A DNA stretch of 30,887 nucleotides from Reticulitermes lucifugus (GCA_026260175.1 JAKCWW010002521.1:25384-56270), one strand, 5' to 3'; positions 9,576-18,990 are shown, counted from the stretch's first letter. The notes: generated by a model not told the origin, from the letters alone. Numbers and translations are program-made.

Positions 9576-9849
9576 TATTCCTGTGTACAGCATCAACAGA
9601 TTAGTCTCTAATGGGCTCACATTGTGTTCTCTGTGAGCTACGAACTGAATATTTTTATAAAGAGTGTTTCTTTTGTCGTCCTATCCAGGACCGCAGCTAT
9701 GTCATAGAAAGCATGCATCCGCCGGGACGCGCCGTGACAGCTGCGGTGCTTGGGACAGCGATAAAAGAAACGCACTGTACGTAATGTAGATTCATTTTAA
9801 TCCCCAAGGACTGACAAAAAGTTCATCGAAATGTCGCTGGTTTTTTTAA

Positions 9850-10060
9850 AAGAGGAGATGTGAACTGCTGACGGCAATGACTGAAAGTAAGTCTTCTGCG
9901 ATATGACGCCCTGTAGCTTAGTAGATTTTTACTGACGTTTCAGGGAAACCTGTCGCCCCTAGTATTCACCCTGATCTATAAGCATGATGGAAGTAAGATT
10001 TTCCTCTGAAACGTCGAGTGTACATGGTGTTATATCGCAGAAGGCGGTTGTTTGCATTTG
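9850..10060. mobile_element. Foldback, two opposed hammerhead-core arms (family B)
   Basis: Left arm on plus: GTCTTCTGCGATATGACGCC, then ACTGACGTTTCAGGGAAACC. Right arm: TTTTCCTCTGAAACGTCGAG, then GGTGTTATATCGCAGAAGG. The arms are inverted copies separated by about 40 bp. The right arm keeps a GGAA/TTCC stem II and GAAACGTC. Either a MITE-like foldback or inverted terminal repeats of a truncated Penelope-like element. Confidence 0.6.
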
Positions 10061-10064
10061 TTTT

Positions 10065-10650
10065 TTAGGTTCCACATGCAACTGTGATTTTTTAATTTCT
10101 TTTTTGCCGTACAAACCTGCTGTTAGATCGACGTTCAAGTCATTAAGTCAGATCTCTTTTGAGGTCTATGCTTTAACTTAACGTGACTTCTTTACTGTTA
10201 TACTGTGTTATAGCAGTCTTTAGCAAAATTAAATTAGCCCGCAAACGTGTGACGTAGGGCCTCTCCTACCAATAATATGAAGTGTAATCGAAATTAATTG
10301 TTTAGTTTCGGAAATGAAAGGTCGCGAACGACCACATAGAGAGTTCTCCATTATGTTTTCATACTGTGCACTTCATTCTGAGACTACACAGTTTAGTAAG
10401 TCGGATATTCCTCAAGCAGTTAATTGAGTACCCTTTGTATCATATCCGTTTTAAGAGGGTTATCTGCACGTCACACCGCATCGTCGGCTTGCGATTGGAG
10501 AAGACAGCTGCCGTGTATAGAGGTCAGTTGCGAATGTCCTGAATAAGCAGTCGCGGACGGCCGACAGGGGGTGGTCCTGTCGGGAGTTTGGCGGTGGTGC
10601 AAACAACTCTTACCGTGCTGAAACAGTATGGTATGAAAAGTTACATACGG
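10065..10650. other. No recognised gene; one strong hairpin
   Basis: The stretch has no recognised repeat or coding frame. At 10561-10583 there is a perfect 8-bp stem (CCGACAGG with CCTGTCGG) around a 7-base loop GGGTGGT. Confidence 0.45.
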
Positions 10651-10654
10651 CCTT

Positions 10655-10736
10655 GGACTATGTAGGCTCTTCTGGACACGGTAAGGAACTTGGGGGGCTC
10701 CGTAAATAGCCGGGGAATTTCTTGAATAGCTAAACT
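10655..10736 (+). mobile_element. LINE 3'-end fragment (short)
   Basis: One frame reads ALLDTVRNLGGSVNSRGIS then stop, in GGGGAATTTCTTGAATAGC context. It aligns with the terminal VNTVxNL...GNFxTS block and stop region of the other LINE copies. Confidence 0.6.
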
Positions 10737-10852
10737 AGTTTTCATTATTGACATTCTGTTGTGTTATGTAATGAACTTCCAATTAAAAGTAGTACGGGTT
10801 TTCCCAGTCGGCAAACCAGTTGTTAATTTACCATAATTAATACACAAAATTA

Positions 10853-10888
10853 CGACGTTTCGATCTTTTGTAGTTCATCTTCAGGTGA
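10853..10888 (-). ncRNA. Hammerhead-like core, left arm of family D
   Basis: Minus strand: CTGAAGA (10884-10878), about 16 nt with weak stem II potential, GAAAC (10861-10857), then GTC. Core boxes are perfect but flanking stems are weak, so monomer activity is doubtful. Confidence 0.4.
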
Positions 10889-11380
10889 TATGTATTTTAA
10901 AAACGCAGGAAGGTAGTGTATATGATGCTGAATCTAGTGTATTGTAGGTATTGGCTCCTTTTGTTAGCGTATTCGAGGTTATGTGATCGTGAAGCCTCGA
11001 TAATGAGGAGGCTCTGGCCCACTAGGGCCTGTTGCGCCATTGGGATAAAAAATTGAGGTTATGCTTTCTTTTCTTGGTTTGCTTACTGTGTTAGTGAGGG
11101 CGTACTTCCTTCCGTCTCTTTTTCTGGCGCTAACCTGTTCTGGCAGAATGTATTCTCATTTTTGTATTATGGTTTGGTTTTGTTGCTGTGTTTCTATTTA
11201 CTGCATCCCTCTTAATGTTGATGCTGTGCTGTGGTACTTTGATCATGTTGTATGTTCAGCGGAGCAGGAAACAACGAAGAAAAGAAAACAGCTCATACAA
11301 TTAACAGACAGGAACCAACAACTACAATACACAAAACTCAACATCCGATGTACTGCCTTCTTCAGTTGTTAAACTAGACA

Positions 11381-11414
11381 TCAGCTGAAGATGACGTACA
11401 TAGGTCGAAACGTC
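11381..11414 (+). ncRNA. Hammerhead-like core, right arm of family D
   Basis: CTGAAGA (11385-11391), an extra T, a GAC/GTC 3-bp stem II, GAAAC (11407-11411), GTC (11412-11414). Perfect core boxes and short stems, as in dimer-dependent minimal hammerheads. Confidence 0.45.
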
Positions 11415-11485
11415 GTAATTTTTGTGTAATTATTTAAGGTACCTTACAATAAACGTTGTTGTGCCGACTGGGAAAACCCCAAACA

Positions 11486-11990
11486 ATTTTTAAATTGAAT
11501 TTTCTTAGCTAAGCTAGTTTGTTTTCCCAGTAAGGATGGTGCTCCACGGAGCCCACGGTCTCGCTGTTATTCCAGTCCGTCAGGTGAAGTAGTTTCCTTA
11601 TTTTAGCAAATCTACCCACGTTCGTCTTCAGTTAGCTCTGTCTTGCAGTGGGAGGTGTGAAGACGTTAAAACTACTGGCTCAGTCAGCGCCACTCTCGAA
11701 CAAGTGACCGTATTCATTGGTGATGTCTGAGGCTTGTACGTAAGACACACTGTTCGGTCTGCTGCGAACGAAGTTGGACGCAGAAAGTTGCTTTCTTACA
11801 GAGACGCAGATTGTGGTTCAAAAATCAGCAACTCTTGACGTCACACATAGTTCTGTGGCAGAACGGGGGGCTGGGATCCTGTTTCCATGAGGTTTTGTTG
11901 TTTTCTTCAGTCCCTCTACCAAAGACAGTGCTTGCGGGAAGAAGACATTATTGGCCTCATTCAAGGTATAACTCAGCATACAGGAATTAT
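11486..11990. other. No recognised feature
   Basis: No repeat shared with the rest of the window. Short frames only. Confidence 0.4.
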
Positions 11991-11994
11991 AAGT

Positions 11995-12200
11995 GCCTGT
12001 CAATATCACTAGACTACTGATTCGACGACCAGCAAATAGGGGTTCAATTCCAGACTCTGCCCAGACCAGCCCTGGGGCCTGCCCAACCACCTGTCCAGTA
12101 GGTACTAGGGGCTCGTTCTGGGTTTGAATCTGATCACTCAGCTCCAGGCAGTGACGTTAAGAATGAGTGGAACTGTACCTCCTCTCATTTTTGAATAGTG
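11995..12200 (+). mobile_element. tRNA-derived SINE, copy 6 (decayed)
   Basis: B-box-like AGGGGTTCAATTCCAGACTC (12037-12056), then CCAGACCAGCCCTGGGGCCT, TGATCACTCAGCTCCA and GTTAAGAATGAGTGGAACTG. The middle (AAGCGGCCGGGGCG) is lost. Order and spacing match the other SINE copies. Confidence 0.75.
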
Positions 12201-12975
12201 ACTGGAGAAAGATGATCACATCTCAGAAAGTAATTTCCTTCGATACTCTGTTACCCTTCTACCGAAGTAACACGCGTCACATCTCAGATGGTGGCACATC
12301 CCAGACCACCGCAATATTGTGTCATGTTAGGCAGTGGCCAGTGACGTGGTCAATATTTAAACCTTGCTGCTTTTTTAAAGTCGGGCGCTTCCTTTCTTCA
12401 GATATCCTGCTGTGCTTCGTCCTACCCTTTGGCAGTTGTTGTGTAACGTACTGCATGAATTGGCACAGTGGTTTGTAATAATGTGCAGTATAGGGCGAGC
12501 AGTCGATCGAAGCTAGCGTAAGAGATTGCAAAGGGACAGTGATGCCAAGTGTAGGACGACGGATGGGATTGGAAGAAGGATAGGAGGAACAGCAAAGCAG
12601 CCCTAAAGCGAAGCTTTGTTATTCTTCGAGAAGTATGACGTGTTTGCGCAGGTGAAAGAAGCGGGCTGGGAACTACTGCTTATACTATAGACAGCACTGC
12701 AAAGGAGCGTATTATGCTCATTTCTGATGCATATGAACTGCACGAAGACAGATGCAAGTAGGTCAGCACTTGGCGTGACGTAAATAAACTGGAGAAGTCG
12801 TTAGCAGCATTGCAGTTAAATGTGAGGTTCTGCGTTCGAAGCAGCAGCAGGCATGAATGTGGATTGGAGGAATTCTGAACCGAACGCTGCGTTAATTCGA
12901 AACTCCTTGTGAGATATGAGGTGAATATGAAGTCTGGTCGTCTGGGATGTGACGCTTTGCGGTTTGGTGGATGCG
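12201..12975. other. No recognised feature
   Basis: Purine-rich in its second half. No repeat shared with the rest of the window and no domain-bearing frame. Confidence 0.4.
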
Positions 12976-12979
12976 AGTA

Positions 12980-13092
12980 AAAGTCTTAGGAGGAGCTTTC
13001 GGACCCTGAAGGTAGGGACGGCGTGTTCCTCCGAAAACTTCGATACCAGTCTACAAAGTTAGACGACGTCACAACTTAGAAGCCCGTAATTT
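12980..13092 (+). mobile_element. Degenerate hammerhead-core repeat arm (family B)
   Basis: CCCTGAAGG, then GTGTTCCTCCGAAAACTTCG, ATACCAGTCTACAAAG and GACGACGTCACAACTTAGAAG. Same block order as the right arms at 22670 and 28340 (TACCAGACTACACGNCGTCA). GAAAC is altered to GAAAAC. Confidence 0.45.
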
Positions 13093-13319
13093 TTATTATA
13101 TCTCTGTTTCGTGGTCCCGGGTGCGAGTCTCAGCCCGGTGACAATCTGTTGTGACAGACTTGTGGTTTTTCAGACCTCCCCAATACAAGTGCTCCTTGCG
13201 ACATGCTTTTCGAGTCGTCCACGAACATCTTTCAGTTTAAATCTTTGTAGAGGCTGAACGATCCACTTGAAAGCACGCCATTCAATGAAACTAAGGATGG
13301 TTCCACGCATTCTAGATCT

Positions 13320-13590
13320 CTGCTCTGAGGATTTTGGAGAATGATAGGGTTTTCTTTTCGGTTTGGTTTAGGGAAGGAGACCACTTGGAAGACCCAGGCG
13401 TAGATGGGAAGATAATATTAAAATGGATCTTCNNNNNNNNNNNNNNNNNNNNNNNNNNNNNNNNNNNNNNNNNNNNNNNNNNNNNNNNNNNNNNNNNNNN
13501 NNNNNNNNNNNNNNNNNGAATTTCTTGACTAGCTGAGGACCTGTTAGCTTCTCAAGGACTGTGCTCCATGGAGTTAGTTAGTTAGTTAGC
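13320..13590 (+). mobile_element. LINE 3'-end fragment containing the assembly gap
   Basis: The least decayed coding block in the window: GRPRRRWEDNIKMDL reads open at 13387-13431, immediately before the Ns. After the gap, GAATTTCTTGACTAGC gives the NFLTS-stop end. Then comes a 3' UTR (TTCTCAAGGACTGTGCTCCA) shared with the 27843 copy, and a (TTAG)n tail at 13573-13589. A simple-repeat tail is typical of some LINE clades. Confidence 0.8.
13433..13517. other. Assembly gap (85 N)
   Basis: Unknown bases inside a LINE 3' fragment. The equivalent interval in the 27843-28205 copy is roughly 108 bp, so the true gap is probably slightly longer than 85. Confidence 0.98.
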
Positions 13591-13797
13591 TCTTAACGGT
13601 AATAGCCCCTGGTATCATCTAAATCCCTGTTCCTACTGGAAATCAAACCTTGTACTGTATCCCGCACTGAGCTGTCTACCCTCCAAGCAAGGACCCAAAT
13701 TATTGTACCTCCGTTCGGCAGCGGTTTTTTTGCACCAGTTGTAATTACAGTGATTTTATCGTAGGCTACTGAGCTGTACGAGCGTGCATTAAATGCG

Positions 13798-13811
13798 GTT
13801 ACCATGGAAAC
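13798..13811. promoter_or_regulatory. RFX X-box-like palindrome
   Basis: GTTACCATGGAAAC matches the palindromic X-box GTTNCCATGGNAAC bound by RFX factors. It sits in an 18-bp string GTTACCATGGAAACCCGG that recurs at 21261-21278. Function in this context is unproven. Confidence 0.4.
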
Positions 13812-14034
13812 CCGGGTGATGGAGCAATAAAACGTAGCGTAACGACTGTACTGATGAGGTGTGGGTCCAGACGTGGTCAGGGAAAGTTTGTTGTCTGTCT
13901 GTGTCTGTGTCTGTCTAGCTGGCTGGCTGCTATCTGCTCCACAGGACTCGAAAATGGAATGTGTTTGTACCCGTGCGCGATCTGCGCACATAATTCGGAG
14001 AGTCGTTTTGTTAGCTACTATATGGCCTGTTCTT

Positions 14035-14175
14035 TTAAAGGAGGGTGACAGTTGAATAATACTGTCTTCTGTGGACCTTGAATATGGAGGGAGTCAGCTG
14101 CTCCGAAACGTCGGCAAATTCCAACCACGCTACGCAGCATCACGTCCCTGAACGCAGTCTTCTTCACAGTCACCG
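14035..14175 (+). mobile_element. Hammerhead-core repeat (family B), right arm
   Basis: GGAG/CTCC stem II, then GAAACGTCGG (14103-14112), then AAATTCCAACCACGCTACGC, AGCATCACGTCCCTGAACGC and AGTCTTCTTCACAG. Matches the right arms at 17163 and 28484. The first core box is TTGAATA, so it is decayed. Confidence 0.6.
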
Positions 14176-14389
14176 GTGCGTTAACTTCGTATGTCACAGA
14201 GTTTGTGACTTTGTGTGTTATTGTTAGGACAGAAAATATTGCTAATGTTCGAGAAGGAAGTGATGAGGGATACGATGTCGACGTGGGGCAAAATAAGTGA
14301 CAGAGGACACTAAACAGTAGCGAGGAGGTTCATGTTTTGTAATGCACATGTAGCGGTACTGTTGATGCGTTGGTTAAATGACTCGGAGA

Positions 14390-14485
14390 AATTCGTAGGG
14401 TTAGATGACGTGTTGAAAAAACAGCTTCCAAGACCTAGATGTAGATGGGATAGTATTGGAATTGATCTTGGAGAACTAGAATAGC
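14390..14485 (+). mobile_element. LINE 3'-end fragment, upstream piece
   Basis: One frame reads QLPRPRCRWDSIGIDLGELE then stop, clearly related to GRPRRRWEDNIKMDL of the 13320 copy. The expected next block (WI-x-LAQ) is missing here but appears about 330 bp further on, at 14812. Confidence 0.68.
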
Positions 14486-14503
14486 CTTTCTGAACCATTT
14501 TCA

Positions 14504-14645
14504 GTGGACGTTCCCCCAGGGTCTGAGAGTGAAACTCTTGACACTCCTTGGGCTCGAAATGAATCTTCCATGTCTCATGTTAATGGCGACCCAATTGAGG
14601 TGTTACCCTGTACACACGACACGATGCAGATTCTTTTTCGTTGTA
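14504..14645 (+). other. Candidate captured exon or chance frame inside the LINE split
   Basis: The sequence between the two LINE pieces has a plausible 3' splice site (TTTCTGAACCATTTTCAG just before 14504), an open frame through 14731, and a possible donor at GTAAGG (about 14644). The translation contains GSESETLDTPWARNES and HVNGDPIEVLPC, which I do not recognise. No start codon or domain supports a gene. It could equally be unrelated inserted DNA. Confidence 0.18.
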
Positions 14646-14811
14646 AGGAAACTTTTATTCTATGCAAAGAAGAAGTAGGCCACAGAGGAAAGTTTTCAGA
14701 ACGTTTTGGGCTCTTTAGATCTGTGTTTTAGAACTATGAAATGCAACTCACTTACCCTCCCCGAAGTTTGTCGTCCCCCCTGGGAGGCACATTGTATCTC
14801 CGGTTTTAAAT

Positions 14812-14910
14812 ATGCTGGAATGCAGTATGAAGGTGTGAGCTGGATTCGACTGGCACAGCATTCGGTCTGGTGGGTGATTCTTGTGACAACAGCGCTGGAC
14901 GTTCGGATTT
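14812..14910 (+). mobile_element. LINE 3'-end fragment, downstream piece
   Basis: A frame reads YEGVSWIRLAQHSVWW then ILVTTALDVRI and stop, matching the DWI-x-LAQDR ... LVNTVxNLRV block of the family. With the 14390-14485 piece it forms one 3' end separated by about 330 bp. Confidence 0.62.
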
Positions 14911-15029
14911 AGAAGAATACCTTTGTAATGTACACTGCTGATAGTTGTGTGTGAATAGAAGCTTTTGTTGCACAGTTTTCACTGAAAGTTTACACGTGAG
15001 AGAGTTTGATTACGATTAACCGTGTAAAG

Positions 15030-15130
15030 TCCAGTGGTAACTATATGTACCACCAGGTTTAACATTCAAAAATTCTACGTTATTCCCCACAGAGTGTGTG
15101 TACGCTGTGTTTTGTATGGATCTGAAAACA
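15030..15130 (+). mobile_element. Family J repeat fragment
   Basis: CAGTGGTAACTATATGTACC, CCAGGTTTAACATTCAAAAA, TTCTACGTTATTCCCCACAG and TTTTGTATGGATCTGAAAAC. Aligns with 9290-9348 and 16370-16465. Confidence 0.55.
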
Positions 15131-15595
15131 AACAGGGACTGTCTGCACAACATTAACTGATTGGTTTTTATAGCCGAGATGGAGTGTGTTTACTGCGCGG
15201 TACGAAATGGGTATTTAAATAAAAGAGATTGCATTTCGTTCTTAAAGGGTTAATTACCACTGAGTTTTTGTAATTAACTTCACATAACTTGCCGTGCTTT
15301 GTATAGATTTGAACAGCGTGTTGAACTGCTGGAGACGAAGTACTAAGGTATATAAATTTAAAGCGGCAAAGTAGCTTACGTAAGTAATGCCAGTTAAATT
15401 GCTGGTAAAGCGAATGAGGAGGGAAGGCGGGGAGGAACGCTAAAGTATGACATCATGCAGGAGACCAAATTAGCTATTAAGTCACGTCTTGTAAAGGTGG
15501 TGTTTGCTGTCAGTTTATAAATCCTCTAACGCTTCGCGTAACACACAGTATTTATTTGTTTTGTGTTTCTGTCTCCTTCACTGCTCCGTTCTTTC
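15131..15595. other. No recognised feature
   Basis: No repeat shared with the rest of the window, no domain. Confidence 0.4.
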
Positions 15596-15599
15596 AGAT

Positions 15600-15800
15600 A
15601 CCTTTCGGGGGCAGATATTTATCTCTTCACCAGTGCCCATAGCGGCTCTGGGGCTCATCCAGTCTCTTATACAACAGGTTTCGGGGACTCTTTTTTCCTT
15701 GTAGTAAAGGAAAGCATGAAATCTAACGCACACCTCCAACTCCTGCCCAGGTTAGGAATACGTGGAGCTATTCCTCCGGCCCTATACGTTTCACGGCGTT
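15600..15800 (+). mobile_element. tRNA-derived SINE, copy 7 (heavily decayed)
   Basis: GCTCTGGGGCTCATCCAGTC, CTTATACAACAGGTTTCGGG, AGGTTAGGAATACGTGGAGC and TATTCCTCCGGCCCTATACG align in order with the SINE body. The tRNA-like head is not recognisable. Confidence 0.6.
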
Positions 15801-15809
15801 GTGCTTAAT

Positions 15810-16330
15810 TAAACATGGGGACACTATGTGCGCGAATTGCGATGTGGGGCACGTGGCTTCTCCGCGTTAGATGTAGCCGGCTATGTGAACGCATATAATA
15901 TTGCCCTTTCGGTAGAAGGCACAGTCAGCCCATCTGGTCGCTGTTTGAACATGTGCTGTGTGATGTCATAGCCTCTTAACCTTAGCGAGCAACCCTGAAT
16001 AACAAGTGTGCTCTGTAGTGACGTGTGTGTTATGATTCCGAGCCTAGCGTTACGAAACTTAATGCCTTTGTTCTTGGCTACGCATTCCAGGGTGTTCATA
16101 ACACACAGCATAATTCGAATACATGTGACGTTTATGAATTTAATTGTGTAAGTGATTTGTTCACTGGTGCGACTGTTATGTTGTATTTTGTTGTCGGATT
16201 TGTTAGACATGACGTGTCGGTGCATTCAACCGAGCGCTATGTGCTACACCTCTGTCCGTATTTGAGTGGTTGCCGTGCAGATGGAATGCCTTTTATATGT
16301 TGTACAGTGTTGCTTAGGGACTGGAGTAGG
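15810..16330. other. No recognised feature
   Basis: Open frames on both strands (plus 16025-16396, minus 15881-16225) overlap and lack any recognised domain. The plus frame runs into the family J repeat, so it is not a credible gene. Confidence 0.4.
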
Positions 16331-16333
16331 GCC

Positions 16334-16465
16334 GTTTCCCGAAACGTCGAATATATTTACCATTTAGAGCACAGTGGTATATGTATGTACCATTGAGTTT
16401 GACATTAAGAATCTGTGGATTTTGCCCTGACATTGTATTTATGCGTTCGTATCTGTCTCAAATGG
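16334..16465 (+). mobile_element. Family J repeat with hammerhead-like GAAACGTC end
   Basis: TTTCCCGAAACGTCGAATAT, then CAGTGGTATATGTATGTACC, GTTTGACATTAAGAATCTGT and CATTGTATTTATGCGTTCGT. It is uninterrupted at the point where the 9351 MITE sits in the related copy (TA at 16436-16437). Confidence 0.58.
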
Positions 16466-16562
16466 TGTTAAAAACGTTACCAGACTTGGGTTATGGTTCC
16501 GTTAGGCAAACCTGTACGCAATTCGACTTTCACGTATGCTGGATATCGACCCACCACCCACC

Positions 16563-16632
16563 ATATATATATATATGCATATAATTTTTGCTTACTTATG
16601 TAGTCTTTGTGTGTGTGTGTGTGTGTGTGTGT
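16563..16632. repeat. (TA)n and (GT)12 microsatellites
   Basis: ATATATATATATAT around 16563-16576 and a 12-unit (GT) run at 16609-16632. Confidence 0.95.
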
Positions 16633-17020
16633 ACTGTTAATCATATTGCCGCCTCTTGAGATGCTAAGCAAAGTGCATTTGTGTTAAAACGTTAAAAATG
16701 ATCGTCGGCGCAGTAAATAAGTCACTGGGAAAAATAATTCTAAGTGGAAGTTGAAGAAGAGTGGTCTGTGGAGAAGTATACGTAAGGTAGAGTTTACGTG
16801 AGGGCTGATGTAACCCGGGGGGGGGTCTGTATTCCCCGAAGTACAATTTAACAAATGGCGTGTTTTTAACACAGATTCGTTTCTTTTCTGTGATAGAGGA
16901 GCTAAATTTGTGAGTATTGTTGGAATGAACGGGCTGCAAAGGCTGGCTTGACAGGAGCAGTGAACAACATTTGTTAACAGAATTAGACCACAGCGAGGCA
17001 AATGCTTGCACAGAGTTTTA
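16633..17020. other. No recognised feature
   Basis: Two overlapping minus-strand frames (115 and 144 codons, 16664-17118) are open in different phases. The longer extends into the family B foldback. No domain was recognised; probably chance. Confidence 0.4.
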
Positions 17021-17024
17021 GTGT

Positions 17025-17220
17025 GAGGTCTTCGCTCTTCTGAGTTGTTACACAGCGTATGATGGTATTGTTTACCGACGTTTCGGGATAGACTGTCGGT
17101 CCCATGCTCAAGGGTCAAGCAGTCCTAGAAGATCCTTGAAGATGGGGACAATAGACTATACCGAAACGTCTGTAAATAACCAACCTACGCTGCGTAACAG
17201 CCCAGAAGAGCGAAGACTTT
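17025..17220. mobile_element. Foldback, two opposed hammerhead-core arms (family B, best-preserved pair)
   Basis: Arms of about 90 bp. Left: GAGGTCTTCGCTCTTCTGAG, TTGTTACACAGCGTA, TTTACCGACGTTTCGGG. Right: CCGAAACGTCTGTAAATAAC, TACGCTGCGTAACAGCCCAG and AAGAGCGAAGACTT. The left arm on minus keeps a GGGA/TCCC stem II before GAAAC (17084-17080) and GTC, then GG. The right arm has GAAAC at 17163-17167. The central spacer is about 20-30 bp. Confidence 0.72.
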
Positions 17221-17244
17221 GTCTACCCGCTGAGGAAGCCTGAA

Positions 17245-17700
17245 TATCGCAGGGTTTCAGTGTCTTTGATTTGGAAATTGATACGTGTTGTTCCCAGTGA
17301 AGTATCTCCGTAACGCGACGAACCGTTTCCATAACGGCACCAATGCTTTCTCAGAAATATGTTGAGCAACTGTAGGGTATGTAAAATGTAACACGTGTGA
17401 TCGCACAAAGGCTGCAGTAATATGTGTCTCGCGTCACGGAAAATACCTTTTGTGGAATGCAAGGCTGTCCTAACAAAGTGCTCTTTATAAAACAGGCAAG
17501 TATTACTGCAGGAGCCGTTCACATGCTTGTGAGCATTGGCGTCATGTCTGCTAACACGTATAAGGACATAACAGCGACACCGATTGTTCTACGGGTAAAG
17601 CGCAACACTTAATACATGGAACACTCGTGTCAGAAGAGGAGGTTACGTGATGCCGTATGGTGGTGGCGCTGAAAGAACTCCGTTCAATTCGTTTGATTTC
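17245..17700. other. No recognised feature
   Basis: No repeat shared with the window and no domain-bearing frame. Confidence 0.4.
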
Positions 17701-17710
17701 TTAAAGCGAA

Positions 17711-17949
17711 AAAGCCAATTGCGGGCAAGCACCGGAAGAACAAATAATCGATGATAATGATGCGACGACGGCGATGACGGGACTACCGGTACCCTCAAAT
17801 CCGCTACAGCTGCCTTCGGCCAAACGCCGTTTTTACTCACCACTAATCATCTTCCCAGTTCCACTGAAGAAAGGACTCATTCGTTTAATTACTGGAAGTC
17901 TTTGACAATAGCGCAAAACCAATCGCAGTCAAGCACTGAAAGAACAAAA
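17711..17949 (+). repeat. Local 35-bp imperfect direct duplication
   Basis: 17711-17745 and 17915-17949 match at about 28 of 35 positions (shared CAAGCAC and AAGAACAAA). Both are followed by short A/C/G-rich simple sequence. Confidence 0.5.
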
Positions 17950-18030
17950 ACAGCAACAGTGATTGTGATGAATGACAACAGCAACATCAGCAGCAAAAAC
18001 AACAACAATAACGACGACGACAATATTAAA
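17950..18030 (+). repeat. CAA/CAG/GAC-rich cryptic simple sequence
   Basis: AACAGCAACA, ATCAGCAGCAAAAACAACAA and ACGACGACGAC give a Ser/Asn/Asp-rich frame (part of a 106-codon frame at 17902-18222). Low complexity, no domain, not called as a gene. Confidence 0.6.
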
Positions 18031-18059
18031 ATGGATATTGGGTCACCAGGTCAACACGC

Positions 18060-18525
18060 AACTGAGTCTCCAACGGAGTCCAGGGTACTGTCCAGTAAGC
18101 AACCTATTGTCGTTCAGGCTATGGTGCCTGTTATGGAATGTTTGAAATACTGCAGTATTGTCGCTGGCCTCATTCGTCTTGCTGTCCACAGTGTTCTTAC
18201 CCTGTCGCTTTGCTGCATGTAATTACACAGTTGTATAAGATCTGTTCTCGACATACGTAGTAAAAGCAAATTGATATGTGGGTGTGTACGTCTGCGCAAT
18301 GTGCCGTGTAACCGCAACAAGGTCAACGTTATTGCCAATACTGCGTGGGAAACAGAATGCGTATGAAAACTGCACCATCATTTACCAGCTCTACCTGATA
18401 GACAAATTTTGAAACCCAACACCACCCGCATATTAAGAACACATATGAGGCCCGTGTGTATGTAAGTGGGGCAGTGAGAAAGTTCGTCTTATGCAAGTGC
18501 TCCTCAAGCTCCTGACTTGTGGAAT
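18060..18525. other. No recognised feature
   Basis: Nothing recognised on either strand. Confidence 0.4.
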
Positions 18526-18526
18526 C

Positions 18527-18804
18527 CGCGTGACCGAATATGAATCTCCGCGGAAGTCCTGCAAATTGAATTTGTACTGCTTGGGTTTAAAAACGTTTAC
18601 AAGTGTAATATTTAAGCAAGTTTATGCAATAATTCTGTTATTGGTGACTTAAACTGAAAAGAAACCCAGCGCGGATTATGCGCAAAGCCAGGGAGCAAAG
18701 TAAAAAGCGGCGTTAAAGGTTATCAGAATTATAAAGGAAATGTGCTTGCGAAACCCCTTAAAGTCAAATGCGGAACCCCGCGGAACACAATATGAATGCC
18801 ACTG
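18527..18804. mobile_element. hAT-like MITE (degenerate left end)
   Basis: The right end, reverse-complemented, starts CAGTGGCATTCATATTGTGT followed by TCCGCGGGGTTCCGCATTTG. The left end shows TGACCGAATATGAATCTCCG then CGGAAGTCCTGCAAATTG. The two match inverted through TCCGCGG and GCAAATTGAATTT. CAGTGG termini are typical of hAT elements. No clear 8-bp target duplication was found. Confidence 0.55.
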
Positions 18805-18947
18805 ATCTAGGGGCTTCAACGCTTAGTATAGTTAGATTGAACTTGAACTGTACGTGGGTTTTATGTTGTATGTACCTGCATTTTATCACGAGTTTAAGTT
18901 AAACCAACTGATGCTCAAGATTATTAACACAGTAAGATGTAGTTATA

Positions 18948-18990
18948 CCCCTACATACGTTTCGGAAGTCAAATTGCCATCCTCAGGGAG
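18948..18990 (-). ncRNA. Candidate hammerhead ribozyme, left arm of family E
   Basis: Minus strand: stem I CTCC with GGGG (4 pairs counting one GU), CTGAGGA (18986-18980), a weak stem II ending in CC, GAAAC (18963-18959), loop GTAT, then GTA with predicted cleavage before GGGG. The stem III AC/GT plus GTA layout matches the 25296 candidate. Confidence 0.5.

Larger units (their letters stand above)
10795..11485. mobile_element. Family D foldback element with hammerhead cores in both arms
   Basis: Terminal inverted repeats of about 110 bp begin GGGTTTTCCCAGTCGGCA and end TGCCGACTGGGAAAACCC. Each arm carries, reading inward to outward, CTGAAGA ... GAAACGTCGTAATTTT: minus strand in the left arm (10884 to 10845), plus strand in the right arm (11385 to 11425). 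The roughly 470-bp interior has no recognised protein. A 103-codon frame at 11061-11372 lies inside and lacks any domain I know. No clear target-site duplication was seen. Confidence 0.72.

Noticed and set aside
13573..13589. Telomeric repeat
   Set aside because: The unit is TTAG, not the insect TTAGG, and it is the tail of a LINE 3' end.
13852..13890. Hammerhead starting with CTGATGAGG
   Set aside because: No GAAAC box at the required distance, and no stem I partner.
18026..18043. GACAATATTAAAATGGAT as a further LINE fragment
   Set aside because: Only 18 bp match the LINE block and the upstream sequence is CAA/GAC simple repeat, so chance or a trace too short to call.
17902..18222. Asn/Asp/Ser-rich 106-codon frame as a gene
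   Set aside because: Low-complexity trinucleotide-like DNA, no conserved domain, no supporting signals.
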